NCBI RefSeq assembly: GCF_001425685.1
Contig: NZ_LMCY01000018.1
Span: 3,549-46,151, forward strand
Direction: 5' to 3'
Length of the DNA: 42,603 nt
From: Massilia sp. Root335
GTDB lineage: Bacteria > Pseudomonadota > Gammaproteobacteria > Burkholderiales > Burkholderiaceae_D
The notes under the pieces were generated by a model, which ran no database searches, was not told the DNA's origin, and saw nothing but the letters and a program-made list of their open reading frames with translations. This document shows, piece after piece, positions 33,858 through 42,540 of the stretch (within the stretch, counting starts at the first letter, position 1; each line of letters opens with the position of its first letter). A program made the translations under genes and the position numbers.

Positions 33858-35224
33858 TCCCAGGTTCCCTGACGCGACGTACGATCCTGAAGGCCGGCGG
33901 CACGCTGCTGCTGTCCGTCATCGCGCCGCTGTCCGCATCCGCCGCCCAGATCATGGCCGTGCGCGTCTGGCCGGCCGACGACTACACCCGCGTCACGCTG
34001 GAAAACGACGGCGAGCTCAAGACGACGCACTTCATGGTGCCGGACCCGCCGCGGCTCGTCGTCGACATCGACGGCCTCGCGCTGAACGATACGCTGAAAA
34101 GCCTCGTCGCCAAGATCGAGTCGAACGACCCGTACATCAAGCAGGTGCGCGTGGGCCAGAACCGGCCGAACGTCGTGCGCCTCGTGTTCGACCTCAAGGA
34201 AGAGGTCAAGCCGCAGGTGTTCAACCTGGAGCCCGTCGCCGGCTACCATCACCGCCTGATCTTCGACCTGTATCCCGTGAAGCCCGTCGATCCCCTCGCG
34301 AGCATGATCGCCAAGGAAAACTGGACCACGGAAGCGCCCCCCGCCACGCCGACCCCGGCCGTGCAGCCGGGCGAGCCGACGGTCGGCCAGGCCGGCCCGG
34401 ATGCCATCGCCAAGCTGGAAGCCGATGCGGCCCGCGCCGGATCGACGCCCGCGCAGCCGCAGCCGACGACGCCGCAGCCGGCGCCCGCGAAGGCGGCGCC
34501 GGGCCAGAAGGTCGTGCGCATGGTGACCATCGCCCTCGACCCCGGCCACGGCGGCGAGGACCCGGGCGCGACCGGCACCACGGGCGTGCACGAGAAGGAC
34601 ATCGTACTGTCGGTGGCGAAACGCCTGAAGGCCAAGCTGGAAGAATTGCCGAACACGCGCGTGATGCTGACGCGCGACGCCGACTTCTTCGTGCCGCTCG
34701 GCCAGCGCGTGGAAAAAGCGCGCAAGGTGCAGGCCGACCTGTTCGTGTCGATCCACGCGGATGCCTTCGTGGAGCGGACCGCGCGCGGCTCGTCCGTATT
34801 CGTGCTGTCGGAAAAAGGCGCCAGCTCGAGCGCAGCGCGCTGGCTGGCGGCCGACCAGAACAAGGCCGACATGATCGGCGGTGTCAATCTCGGCAGCCAC
34901 GACCGCGAACTGGCGAGCGTGCTGATCGACCTGTCGCAGACGGCCCAGATCAACGACAGCATGAAGCTCGGCAAGGCCGTGCTGACGGAGATCGGCGGCA
35001 TCAACCGCCTGCACCGCGGCGTCGTCGAACAGGCCGGCTTTGCCGTGCTGAAGGCGCCGGACATTCCCTCGATCCTCGTCGAGACCGCGTTCATCTCCAA
35101 CCCGGACGAGGAAGCGCGGCTGAAGGACGACGGCTACCAGAATCAGCTGGCCGACGCGATCACGAAAGGCATCAAGCGCTACTTCGCGTACAATCCGCCG
35201 CTGGCGAAGAGCCGCATGACTTGA
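33821..35224 (+). CDS. amiC: N-acetylmuramoyl-L-alanine amidase AmiC-like
   Basis: A 467-residue periplasmic zinc amidase that splits septal peptidoglycan. The N-terminus carries a twin-arginine signal (LTRRTILKAGGTLLLSVIAP), implying Tat export. An AMIN domain (about 45-150) for cell-division targeting is followed by a Pro/Ala/Gln-rich linker (185-240). The Amidase_3 domain has zinc ligands in DPGHGGEDPG, the Glu of HEKDIVLSVAK, SIHADAF and catalytic Glu in VETAFISN. The ATG at 33821 overlaps tsaE. Adjacency to tsaE, and mutL-miaA further on, matches the E. coli tsaE-amiB-mutL-miaA order; the Tat signal makes AmiC the better name. Confidence 0.92.
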   Translation: MPRTPALPPDSLIPGSLTRRTILKAGGTLLLSVIAPLSASAAQIMAVRVWPADDYTRVTLENDGELKTTHFMVPDPPRLVVDIDGLALNDTLKSLVAKIESNDPYIKQVRVGQNRPNVVRLVFDLKEEVKPQVFNLEPVAGYHHRLIFDLYPVKPVDPLASMIAKENWTTEAPPATPTPAVQPGEPTVGQAGPDAIAKLEADAARAGSTPAQPQPTTPQPAPAKAAPGQKVVRMVTIALDPGHGGEDPGATGTTGVHEKDIVLSVAKRLKAKLEELPNTRVMLTRDADFFVPLGQRVEKARKVQADLFVSIHADAFVERTARGSSVFVLSEKGASSSAARWLAADQNKADMIGGVNLGSHDRELASVLIDLSQTAQINDSMKLGKAVLTEIGGINRLHRGVVEQAGFAVLKAPDIPSILVETAFISNPDEEARLKDDGYQNQLADAITKGIKRYFAYNPPLAKSRMT

Positions 35225-35258
35225 CGGGCGCCCACGGGCGTCCCCTAAGGAGATTCTC

Positions 35259-36077
35259 GTGAGCGCAACGAACATTCAATTCGGGCAATTGCCCGCTCTG
35301 CAACTTCGCGCGCCGGACGGTGCCGAGGCCACCATCACGTTGTACGGCGCCCACCTCGTGTCGTGGAAGGCCGTCACCACGGCCGGCGCGCCGGGCCAGG
35401 AACGCCTGTTCGTCAGCAGCCTGTCGGCGCTGGACGGCCGGAAGGCGATCCGCGGCGGCGTCCCCGTCATCTTTCCCCAGTTCGCCGAACGCGGCACCGG
35501 CATGCGCCACGGCTTCGCGCGCGTCGCGACCTGGCGCGTCGTCGAGCAGGGCGAGCAGGACGGCACCGCGTTCGCGGTCCTGGCGCTGAACCAGGCGGAC
35601 CTGCCGCAGCCAATGGCCGCGGCCTGGCCGTACGCCTTCGAACTGCTGCTGCGCGTGGCCGTGCACGGCGCCCAGCTCGACCTGTCGCTCGACGTGCGCA
35701 ACACCGGCACGCAAGCCTTCCCGTTCGCCGCCGCGCTGCACACCTATCACCTCGTCGACGACGTGGACGCCGTCCGGATCGACGGTATCCAGACCGACAC
35801 GCTCGCGCTCACCGACAAGCTCGACCAGGTATTCGAAGGCATCCCCGGCGCGATCACGTTCGACTCGGGCGCCGACAAGGTGACGCTGGAACAGACGGGT
35901 TTTACGGATGCCGTCGTGTGGAACCCGGGCGCGGCCGACGCGGCGGCGCTGTCCGACATGGAAGACGAGGAATACCGCCGCTTCGTCTGCATCGAACCGG
36001 CCCTGCTGGGGCCGCAACAACTGGAGCCGGGCGGGGTCTGGCACGGGACGTACCGGGCGACGGTACAGGCGGGATAA
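35259..36077 (+). CDS. D-hexose-6-phosphate mutarotase (YeaD-like)
   Basis: A 272-residue aldose-1-epimerase-superfamily protein that interconverts alpha and beta anomers of hexose 6-phosphates. Family residues seen: RGGVPVIFPQFAERG, MRHGFAR, HTYHLVDDVDAVRIDG and VCIEPALLGPQQLEPGG. The GTG start at 35259 is backed by AAGGAG 7 bases upstream; the next ATG is far inside. It is a soluble enzyme with 34 bases between it and the amidase. A hairpin terminator follows its stop, so it closes the tsaE-amiC transcript. Confidence 0.9.
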   Translation: MSATNIQFGQLPALQLRAPDGAEATITLYGAHLVSWKAVTTAGAPGQERLFVSSLSALDGRKAIRGGVPVIFPQFAERGTGMRHGFARVATWRVVEQGEQDGTAFAVLALNQADLPQPMAAAWPYAFELLLRVAVHGAQLDLSLDVRNTGTQAFPFAAALHTYHLVDDVDAVRIDGIQTDTLALTDKLDQVFEGIPGAITFDSGADKVTLEQTGFTDAVVWNPGAADAAALSDMEDEEYRRFVCIEPALLGPQQLEPGGVWHGTYRATVQAG

Positions 36078-36083
36078 AGATCG

Positions 36084-36110
36084 ACGCCGGCGCTTGCCGG
36101 CGTTTCATTT
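36084..36110 (+). terminator. Terminator after the mutarotase gene
   Basis: ACGCCGG-CGCTTG-CCGGCGT forms a 7-bp GC-rich stem followed by TTTCATTTT, 6 bases after the stop. Confidence 0.75.
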
Positions 36111-36182
36111 TGTAGCAAAAAAGAACGGCAAACCTCGCCGGGCGACCTAGACTACAGACAGGAAAGCTCACGAGGTGACGCG

Positions 36183-36422
36183 ATGAATACCCACAAATCC
36201 GGCTGGATGAAACGCCTGGCGGCGGTACTGGCGGCAGGCGGCGCCTTGTCGGGCTGCGCCGTCTATGCGCCGCCTTACGCGGGCTACGACGCGCCCTACT
36301 CGCCTTATTACGGCTATGGCCCGGCCTATGTCGGGCCGCCCGTCTCGCTCGACTTCAGCTACCACGACTACGGTTATCGCGGCGGGCATGGACGCGGACG
36401 GGGCCACCGCGGCTGGCGTTGA
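36183..36422 (+). CDS. Small Tyr/Pro/Gly-rich lipoprotein
   Basis: A 79-residue protein with a signal peptide and lipobox LSGC (Cys25), followed by repeated aromatic/Pro/Gly units (YAPPYAGYDAPYSPYYGYGP) and a C-terminal run of Gly, Arg and His. GAGG lies 9 bases before the ATG. Small Tyr/Pro-rich lipoproteins of this type are common in betaproteobacteria and mostly uncharacterised. Residue 26 is Ala, so an Asp+2 inner-membrane signal is absent and outer-membrane sorting is likely. It is convergent with the carbonic anhydrase gene (3-base gap). Confidence 0.8.
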   Translation: MNTHKSGWMKRLAAVLAAGGALSGCAVYAPPYAGYDAPYSPYYGYGPAYVGPPVSLDFSYHDYGYRGGHGRGRGHRGWR

Positions 36423-36425
36423 ACC

Positions 36426-37487
36426 TCAGTTCGATTCCTTGATCATGCGGCCCGCGGTCGACTGCACCGGCCGCGCATTCAGCGGATACAGGCGCGAGAA
36501 CAGCGCCATCTGCGCCGGCGACGCCTGCATCGGCTGCTTGAACACCATCCACAACACGCCTTCCGTGCAGGGCGGTTCGGTCAGCGACCCCATGTAGGTG
36601 AAATAGTCGCGGCGTTCCGGCAGCGCGTCGGTGGGATCGATCACGATGGACGGCGACACGACGTCCTGCTTTTCCAGCGGCAAGTTATCCCAGATGGTTT
36701 GCATCAGGCGGTGCGGCTGGCCGCGCTCCAGCAGCACGGCGATGATCGCGATCTTGCCTTCGGCGCTCCGGTGCACGAGGTGGATCACCATTTCCGTGCC
36801 CTTGCCATTGATCTTTTCCTCGGACGGACGGTGGAAGTGGAATTCCTGCAACTCGTAGACCGTGTTGCCGATCGTGATGAAATTGCCGCCACCCACCATC
36901 ACCTGGATCGTGTGGCCGTTGTTGACTTCGCTGAACGACGACGGGTGATAGTCGAAGCTGATCTGCTCCAGGTTGACCTTGATGCCGTCGCGCAAGTCGA
37001 TGGGCGACTGGCGCTTGCCGGTGCCGCATTTGGCCCAGTCGACATTGATCTTCGACCAGTTGGCCGGGCCCGACTCGCCTTCATACGACCACACGGTGCC
37101 GTGCTTGGGTGCGGCCGCGACAGCAGCGGCGGCAAGCGCGGCCTGCTCTTCCTGCCGGCGCTTCGCGTCGGCAAGTTTTTTCGCGTGCGCGGCGGCCGCG
37201 GCGCGGGCCTGCTGGCGCTCGCGCAGGGCGGCCAGGCGCTGGGCGATCTTGGCCGACAGTTCGACCTCGGCATCTTCCTCGCTGGGCGCCGGGACGCTGG
37301 CGGCCGGTTCGGCTTTCTTGACCACCGGCTCGGCCTTCTTCGCCACCGTGGGCGGCGGCACCATGGCCGATGCCGGTTTGGAAACGGAAGCCGCCAGCTT
37401 GGCTGCCGCGGCGGCTGCGGGATCGTTCGCGGCGCTTGCGCTCAGGACGACGCAGCTGCAAGCGAACAAGGCGATCAGGTTACGCAT
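36426..37487 (-). CDS. Alpha-type carbonic anhydrase with coiled-coil N-terminal extension
   Basis: A 353-residue secreted zinc enzyme for CO2/bicarbonate exchange. Signal peptide at about 1-20. Residues 22-125 are Ala/Lys/Glu-rich with a predicted coiled coil (LAALRERQQARAAAAAHAKK). The alpha-CA domain starts near W133 (WSYEGESGPANW); zinc ligands are H217, H219 (EFHFHRPSEE) and H236 (MVIHLVH), with QSPIDL and disulfide-forming C154 and the Cys of LTEPPCTEGV. Family members are usually about 230-250 residues, so the extension of about 110 residues is extra. ATG at 37487. It would act in the periplasm; the extension may tether it to envelope or peptidoglycan, which is not shown. Confidence 0.92.
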   Translation of the reverse strand: MRNLIALFACSCVVLSASAANDPAAAAAAKLAASVSKPASAMVPPPTVAKKAEPVVKKAEPAASVPAPSEEDAEVELSAKIAQRLAALRERQQARAAAAAHAKKLADAKRRQEEQAALAAAAVAAAPKHGTVWSYEGESGPANWSKINVDWAKCGTGKRQSPIDLRDGIKVNLEQISFDYHPSSFSEVNNGHTIQVMVGGGNFITIGNTVYELQEFHFHRPSEEKINGKGTEMVIHLVHRSAEGKIAIIAVLLERGQPHRLMQTIWDNLPLEKQDVVSPSIVIDPTDALPERRDYFTYMGSLTEPPCTEGVLWMVFKQPMQASPAQMALFSRLYPLNARPVQSTAGRMIKESN

Positions 37488-37588
37488 GGGAATCCAGTAG
37501 TGTTGCTCTCCCCTGCCTTATCGGCGCCACCAACAGTAAACTTGAGCCTCGGGAACAATTCCGTCCGTCAAGATACCCGTAAACGCAC

Positions 37589-37611
37589 GGCGCGCCGTCC
37601 AGCGGCGCGCC
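37589..37611 (-). terminator. Strong hairpin after dedA-like gene
   Basis: GGCGCGCCG and CGGCGCGCC (9 bp, perfect) around a 5-base loop, 23 bases beyond the DedA stop on the minus strand. The following bases (GTGCGTTTAC) contain only three U, so it may terminate weakly or act as a 3'-end stabiliser. Confidence 0.55.
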
Positions 37612-37633
37612 ATATGTGTTGCAGAAGATGCGT

Positions 37634-38278
37634 TTAACGGCTCATCATGCGCCGGCCCACCTTGTACAGGCCGCCCAGCGCCAGCGGCACGACCGCCGCG
37701 CCGACGCCGACCAGTACGATGACCGTCAGGTGATCGCGGATCACGGGGATATTGCCGAAGAAGTAACCGCCGGTCACCAGGCTGGCGACCCACAGCACGG
37801 CGCCGGTGACGTTGTACATCTGGAAGCGGGCATGGGTCATGTCGGAGACACCCGCCACGAACGGCGCGAACGTCCGCACGACGGGCACGAAGCGGGCGAG
37901 GATGATGGTCTTGCCGCCGTGGTGTTCGAAGAAATCGTGGGTGCGCCGCAGGGCATCCTTGTTCAGCCAGCGGTAGTCGTGCGTGAAGACGCGATGGCCG
38001 AGCGCGCCGCCAATGTAATAGTTGAGGGTATTGCCCGTCACCGCGGCCAGCACCAGCAGGGTCATCAGCAACGGATAGCTCATCTGGCCGCTGGCGCAGG
38101 CGGCGCCGGCGATGAACAGCAAGGTATCGCCCGGGAAGAAGAACAGAACCACGAGGCCGGTTTCGCAAAACACGATGGCGAACAGCACGGCATACACATA
38201 CACCCCGTATTGCGCCAGCAGCGTGTCCAGGGTTCTGTCGACATGGAGGATCATGTCGACGAATTGCATCAGATCCAT
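37634..38278 (-). CDS. DedA-family membrane protein
   Basis: A 214-residue inner-membrane protein of the DedA/VTT family, members of which flip undecaprenyl phosphate or phospholipids and support membrane potential. Signatures seen: FFFPGDTLLFIAGAAC (re-entrant loop), NTLNYYIGGALGHRVF, and ARFVPVVRTFAPFVAGVS with the family's conserved arginines. About four to five hydrophobic segments. ATG at 38278. Which DedA subfamily it belongs to (YqjA, YohD or other) cannot be settled by eye. Confidence 0.9.
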   Translation of the reverse strand: MDLMQFVDMILHVDRTLDTLLAQYGVYVYAVLFAIVFCETGLVVLFFFPGDTLLFIAGAACASGQMSYPLLMTLLVLAAVTGNTLNYYIGGALGHRVFTHDYRWLNKDALRRTHDFFEHHGGKTIILARFVPVVRTFAPFVAGVSDMTHARFQMYNVTGAVLWVASLVTGGYFFGNIPVIRDHLTVIVLVGVGAAVVPLALGGLYKVGRRMMSR

Positions 38279-38459
38279 AATTTTCCTAAATGGTAGCGCC
38301 GAATCATACCATCAGTCCGGCACCGGAAATGGCTCCCGGCTCATCCTGACCGCGAATTTTCTTCGTCGGCAAATGGTTTCATTTCCGTCATTTTCCATAT
38401 TACAATCGTCATCACACCCCCAACGACCAGGCACGCCACAAGCGGGCCAAGGAGACGAC

Positions 38460-39377
38460 TTGAAGGCTTATCCAATCCTCCGGCACGCGATCCTCGCCGC
38501 CGCCTGCGCCCTGCTCGCGGCAAGTGCCGCCGCCGCGAAAGAACTTCCGCCCAAGCCCAGCGTCGCCGATATCGTCAAGGCGTCGAAACCGTCCGACTGG
38601 CGCGCACTCGATCCGGACAACACGCTGTACATGGAACTGCCGTTCGGCCGCGTCGTCATCGAACTGGCGCAGGCCTTCGCGCCGAACCACGTCAAGAACA
38701 TCAAGGCCCTCGTGCGGGCGCATTATTTCGACGGCCTGGCCATCGTCCGGGTGCAGGACAACTGGGTCGTGCAATGGGGCGACCCGAACGAGGACAACGA
38801 CAAGGCCCGCGCCGTCACGGGCGCGCAGAAGACGTTGAAGGCCGAGTTCACCGTGCCCATCAAGAACGACACGCATTTCACCCGCCTGCCGGACGCCGAC
38901 GGCTACGCGCCCCAGGTCGGCCACTCGAACGGCTTTCCCGTCGGCCGCGATCCGAAGACGGGCGAGACCTGGCTGGCGCACTGCTACGGCATGGTCGGCG
39001 TCGGCCGCGACAACGATGCCGACAGCGGCGGCGGCACGTCGCTGTACGCCGTGATCGGCCCGGCGCGCCACCTCGACCGCAACATCACGGTGGTCGGCCG
39101 CGTGATCTCCGGCATGCCGCAACTCGCGGCCCTGCCGCGCGGCCCGGCACCGATGGGTTTCTATGACAAGCAGGAAATGAACGTGCCGATCAGCGCCGTC
39201 AAGGTGGCGGCCGACGTCCCGCCAGACCAGCGCAGCCGCTTCGAAGTGATGCGCACCGACAGCGCCACGTACCAGGCCGTCCTCGACGCCCAGCGCAACC
39301 GCGGCGGCCCGTGGACCAAGGTCGCGGCCGGCCACCTCGACCTGTGCGCGGCACCGATCCCGGTGCGGGAACAATAA
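38460..39377 (+). CDS. Secreted cyclophilin-type peptidylprolyl isomerase
   Basis: A 305-residue protein. The N-terminal signal peptide ([19 protein letters not shown]) is followed by a cyclophilin-like domain from about 50: [21 protein letters not shown], then [20 protein letters not shown] and the core [19 protein letters not shown]. It catalyses proline cis-trans isomerisation, probably in the periplasm. The best start is TTG at 38460, because AAGGAG lies 6 bases upstream and no ATG is available until past the signal peptide. TACAAT at 38401-38406 is a possible -10. The C-terminal 60 residues lie outside the cyclophilin core. The gene is flanked by a family C repeat. Confidence 0.88.
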   Translation: MKAYPILRHAILAAACALLAASAAAAKELPPKPSVADIVKASKPSDWRALDPDNTLYMELPFGRVVIELAQAFAPNHVKNIKALVRAHYFDGLAIVRVQDNWVVQWGDPNEDNDKARAVTGAQKTLKAEFTVPIKNDTHFTRLPDADGYAPQVGHSNGFPVGRDPKTGETWLAHCYGMVGVGRDNDADSGGGTSLYAVIGPARHLDRNITVVGRVISGMPQLAALPRGPAPMGFYDKQEMNVPISAVKVAADVPPDQRSRFEVMRTDSATYQAVLDAQRNRGGPWTKVAAGHLDLCAAPIPVREQ

Positions 39378-39379
39378 CA

Positions 39380-39461
39380 CCGGGGTCAGAGCCCTTGTTT
39401 TGGCAAAAACCTTCGAGCCACTTTTGTCAAGAAATTGCCTCAAACCGGGCTCTGACCCCGG
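39380..39461. repeat. Repeat family C, 82-bp inverted-repeat element
   Basis: A 15-bp perfect inverted repeat, CCGGGGTCAGAGCCC (39380-39394) and GGGCTCTGACCCCGG (39447-39461), with TTTTGGCAAAAA beside each arm. One arm plus its neighbour (AAGAAATTGCCTCAAACC) matches the copy at 18746-18779. It begins 3 bases after the PPIase stop. Confidence 0.85.
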
Positions 39462-39506
39462 TTTGGCAAAAATCAAACACCGGCGTTCCCGCGGCCGGTC
39501 GCGAGC

Positions 39507-39512
39507 TATAAT
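39507..39512 (+). promoter_or_regulatory. Consensus -10 box directly before mutL
   Basis: TATAAT ends 6 bases before the mutL ATG. The -35 position (17-base spacing) reads GTTCCC, a weak match. If used, transcription would start at or next to the ATG, giving a leaderless or near-leaderless mRNA. Confidence 0.4.
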
Positions 39513-39518
39513 CACCGG

Positions 39519-41492
39519 ATGAACGCCCCGGCCCCTACCCACCGCCCCATCCAGCAGCTTCCCGACCAGCTCATCTCGCAGATCGCCGCCGGCGAAGTCG
39601 TCGAGCGGCCGTCGGCCGTGGTGAAGGAATTGCTGGAAAACGCGCTCGACGCCGGCGCCACGCAGATCACGGTCCGGCTCGAGGAAGGCGGCGTCAAGCG
39701 CATCGCCATCACCGACAACGGCCGCGGCATCCCGCCCGAGGAATTGCCGCTCGCGCTGGCGCGCCACGCGACGTCGAAGATCGCGTCGCTGACCGACCTC
39801 GAGAACGTGAACACGCTCGGCTTCCGCGGCGAGGCGCTGGCGTCGATCGCGTCCGTCGCGGCCGTGTGCATCACGTCGCGCACGCCGGGCGCGCCGCACG
39901 CGTGGGAGATCGTCGGCTCGCACCAGGGCACGGTGGCGCCGTCGTCCGGGCAGTTCGGCACGACGATCGACGTGCAGGACCTGTATTTCAATACGCCCGC
40001 GCGCCGCAAGTTCCTGAAATCCGAGCAGACGGAATACGGCCACTGCGCCGAGGTCGTGCGCCGCATCGCGCTGGCGCGGCCGGACGTGTCGTTCAGCCTG
40101 ACGCACAACGGCCGCACGATCGACCACTGGAACACGAGCGAGGCCGCCAAGCGCAGCGCGCAGATCCTCGGCGGCGACTTCGCCGAAGCGCGCCTGCACC
40201 TGGATGAAAGCGCCGGCCCGCTGCGCCTGCACGGCTACGTCGGCCTGCCGACGGCATCGAAGGCGCGCGCCGACAGCCAGTATTTCTATGTCAACGGCCG
40301 CTTCGTGCGCGACAAGCTGCTCGTCCACGCGGTGAAGGCCGCGTACGAGGACGTGCTGCACGGCGACCGCTTCCCGTCGTACGTGCTGGCGCTCGAACTC
40401 GATCCGGCGATGGTCGACGTGAACGTGCATCCGTCGAAGGTCGAAGTGCGCTTCCGCGACAGCCGCGCCGTGCACCAGTTCGTATTCCACGCGGTGCAGC
40501 GCGCGCTCGCGCAGACGTCGGCGACGGCGCACGGCAACGCGCCCGCACCCGTGAGCGCGGCCGAGATCACGCCGTCGTCCACGTCGCTGGGCGACGGGGC
40601 GGCCTGGCGCCGCCCGCACGAGCAGACGTCGTTCGGATCGCAGCTGGCGTCGCCCGCGTGGGCGTCCGGCGGGTCGTCGTCGTCCGGCACCGGCGGTGGC
40701 GGCGGCGCGCGCGCCTCGTCGACGTTCTCGCCGTCCCCGTTCGCGCCCGGCAGCCGCTGGGACGCGCCGGCGGGCGCCGGCATCCCGCAGCGCACCGACA
40801 GCTATGGCGCGCTGTTCACCGGCGCAGCGAAGACCACGCCGCCGGGCGTGGAGGAAGCGCCGCTGCCGGAACCGGGCAAGCCCGCCTCCGACGACGACTT
40901 CCCGCTCGGCTTCGCACTGGCCCAGCTGCACGGCATCTACGTGCTGGCGCAAAACCGCAAGGGCCTCGTCCTCGTCGACATGCACGCCGCGCACGAACGC
41001 ATCCTGTACGAGCAACTGAAGAACGCGCTCGACGCCCAGGCCGGCGGCGAGCAGATGCAGGTGCAGCAGATGCTGATCCCCGTGACCTTCTTCGCCGACG
41101 CCATCGAAGTGGGCACCGCGCAGGAAGAACAGGAGACGCTCAAGGCCCTCGGCTTCGACATCGCGGCCGTGTCGCCGACGACGCTCGCCGTGCGCGCCGT
41201 GCCCACGCTGCTGAAGAACGCCGACGCCCAGACGCTCGCGCGCGACGTGCTGCGCGACGTGCGCGAATTCGGCGGCTCGCGCGTGCTGATCGAGCGCCGC
41301 AACGAACTGCTCGGCACCCTCGCCTGCCACACGGCCGTGCGCGCGAACCGCATCCTCACGCAGCCCGAAATGAACGCCCTGCTGCGCCAGATGGAAGCGA
41401 CGGAACGCGCCGACCAGTGCAACCACGGCCGCCCGACCTGGGTGCAGCTGGAAATCGCCGCCCTCGACAAGCTGTTCCTGCGCGGCCAGTAA
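39519..41492 (+). CDS. mutL: DNA mismatch repair protein MutL (endonuclease type)
   Basis: A 657-residue mismatch repair ATPase. N-terminal GHKL motifs: [23 protein letters not shown] and [13 protein letters not shown] Gly/Ser/Pro-rich linker (about 340-470) separates it from the C-terminal domain. Residues D487-M-H-A-A-H-E493-R-I-L-Y-E498 fit the endonuclease motif DxHA(x)2E(x)4E, and CNHGRPTW (from C634) matches the second metal-site motif. This makes it a nicking MutL like those of Neisseria and Bacillus, so MutH is probably absent. ATG at 39519 has no Shine-Dalgarno. miaA begins 8 bases after the stop. Confidence 0.96.
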   Translation: MNAPAPTHRPIQQLPDQLISQIAAGEVVERPSAVVKELLENALDAGATQITVRLEEGGVKRIAITDNGRGIPPEELPLALARHATSKIASLTDLENVNTLGFRGEALASIASVAAVCITSRTPGAPHAWEIVGSHQGTVAPSSGQFGTTIDVQDLYFNTPARRKFLKSEQTEYGHCAEVVRRIALARPDVSFSLTHNGRTIDHWNTSEAAKRSAQILGGDFAEARLHLDESAGPLRLHGYVGLPTASKARADSQYFYVNGRFVRDKLLVHAVKAAYEDVLHGDRFPSYVLALELDPAMVDVNVHPSKVEVRFRDSRAVHQFVFHAVQRALAQTSATAHGNAPAPVSAAEITPSSTSLGDGAAWRRPHEQTSFGSQLASPAWASGGSSSSGTGGGGGARASSTFSPSPFAPGSRWDAPAGAGIPQRTDSYGALFTGAAKTTPPGVEEAPLPEPGKPASDDDFPLGFALAQLHGIYVLAQNRKGLVLVDMHAAHERILYEQLKNALDAQAGGEQMQVQQMLIPVTFFADAIEVGTAQEEQETLKALGFDIAAVSPTTLAVRAVPTLLKNADAQTLARDVLRDVREFGGSRVLIERRNELLGTLACHTAVRANRILTQPEMNALLRQMEATERADQCNHGRPTWVQLEIAALDKLFLRGQ

Positions 41493-41500
41493 AGAAACGA

Positions 41501-42454
41501 ATGACTTCGCATCGAAAACCGCTGGCCGTGGCCATCATGGGCCCGACCGCGTCCGGCAAGACGGCGGCCGCACTCGCCATCGCACGTGAACTTCCCGTCG
41601 AGATCATCTCGGTCGATTCCGCCCTCGTCTACCGCGGCATGGACATCGGCACGGCCAAGCCTTCGCCTGCGGAACTGGCGAGCGCGCCGCACCACCTCAT
41701 CGACATCATCGACCCGCTCGACGCCTATTCCGTCGCCCAGTTCCGCGACGACGCGATCCGCCTCGTGGCCGAGATCCAGGCGCGCGGCCGGCTGCCGCTG
41801 CTCGTCGGCGGCACGATGATGTACTTCAAGGGCCTGAACGACGGCCTGGACGACCTGCCCACGGCCGATGCCGCCGTACGCGCCCGCATCGACGCCGAAG
41901 CGGCGCGCATCGGCTGGCCCGGCATGCATGCGAAGCTGCGCGACGTCGACCCCGTCACGGCCGACCGCCTGGCGCCGAACGACGCCCAGCGCATCAACCG
42001 CGCGCTGGAGATTCATGCACTGTCGGGCAAGCCGATGTCCGCGCTGCTCGCGCGGCGCGAAAAAACCGAGCTGCCGTTCGAGCTGGTGCCGTTCGCGCTG
42101 GAGCCGTCCGACCGCGCCGTGCTGCACGCGCGCATCGCGCTGCGTTTCGACCAGATGCTGGGCAAGCGCGACGACACCGGCATCGTGGCCGAGGTCGCGG
42201 GCCTGCGCGCGCGCGGCGACCTGCATCCGAACCTGCCGTCGATGCGCTGCGTCGGCTACCGCCAGGCCTGGGAATACCTCGACGGCAGCATCGACCGCGC
42301 ACAGCTGCGCGAAACGGGCATCGTCGCCACGCGCCAGCTGGCCAAGCGCCAGCTGACCTGGCTGCGTTCGATGCCGGAGCGGATCGTGATCGATTGCCTG
42401 GGCACGGATCCGGCGCGCAAGATGCTCGATCATCTTGCCACGTTGCGGGCTTGA
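41501..42454 (+). CDS. miaA: tRNA dimethylallyltransferase MiaA
   Basis: A 317-residue enzyme that adds dimethylallyl to N6 of A37 in tRNAs reading UNN codons. P-loop GPTASGKT (14-21), [17 protein letters not shown], and the conserved [12 protein letters not shown] are present. Length matches the family (about 310-320). The ATG at 41501 lies 8 bases after mutL, showing a mutL-miaA operon. Known in E. coli: miaA is followed by hfq; here a tRNA gene follows instead. Confidence 0.96.
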   Translation: MTSHRKPLAVAIMGPTASGKTAAALAIARELPVEIISVDSALVYRGMDIGTAKPSPAELASAPHHLIDIIDPLDAYSVAQFRDDAIRLVAEIQARGRLPLLVGGTMMYFKGLNDGLDDLPTADAAVRARIDAEAARIGWPGMHAKLRDVDPVTADRLAPNDAQRINRALEIHALSGKPMSALLARREKTELPFELVPFALEPSDRAVLHARIALRFDQMLGKRDDTGIVAEVAGLRARGDLHPNLPSMRCVGYRQAWEYLDGSIDRAQLRETGIVATRQLAKRQLTWLRSMPERIVIDCLGTDPARKMLDHLATLRA

Positions 42455-42499
42455 GACGATTCGAACGGGTCTGGACAGGGTGATCCGGAGCGGGTAGCC

Positions 42500-42528
42500 T
42501 TGACACTTCCGGGGCCGATCGGCATAAT
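42500..42528 (+). promoter_or_regulatory. Strong promoter of tRNA-Met
   Basis: TTGACA (42500-42505), a 17-base spacer, and CATAAT (42523-42528) closely match the sigma-70 consensus. The tRNA 5' end follows 12 bases later, fitting a short 5' leader. Confidence 0.85.
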
Positions 42529-42540
42529 GCACCCCGTTCC

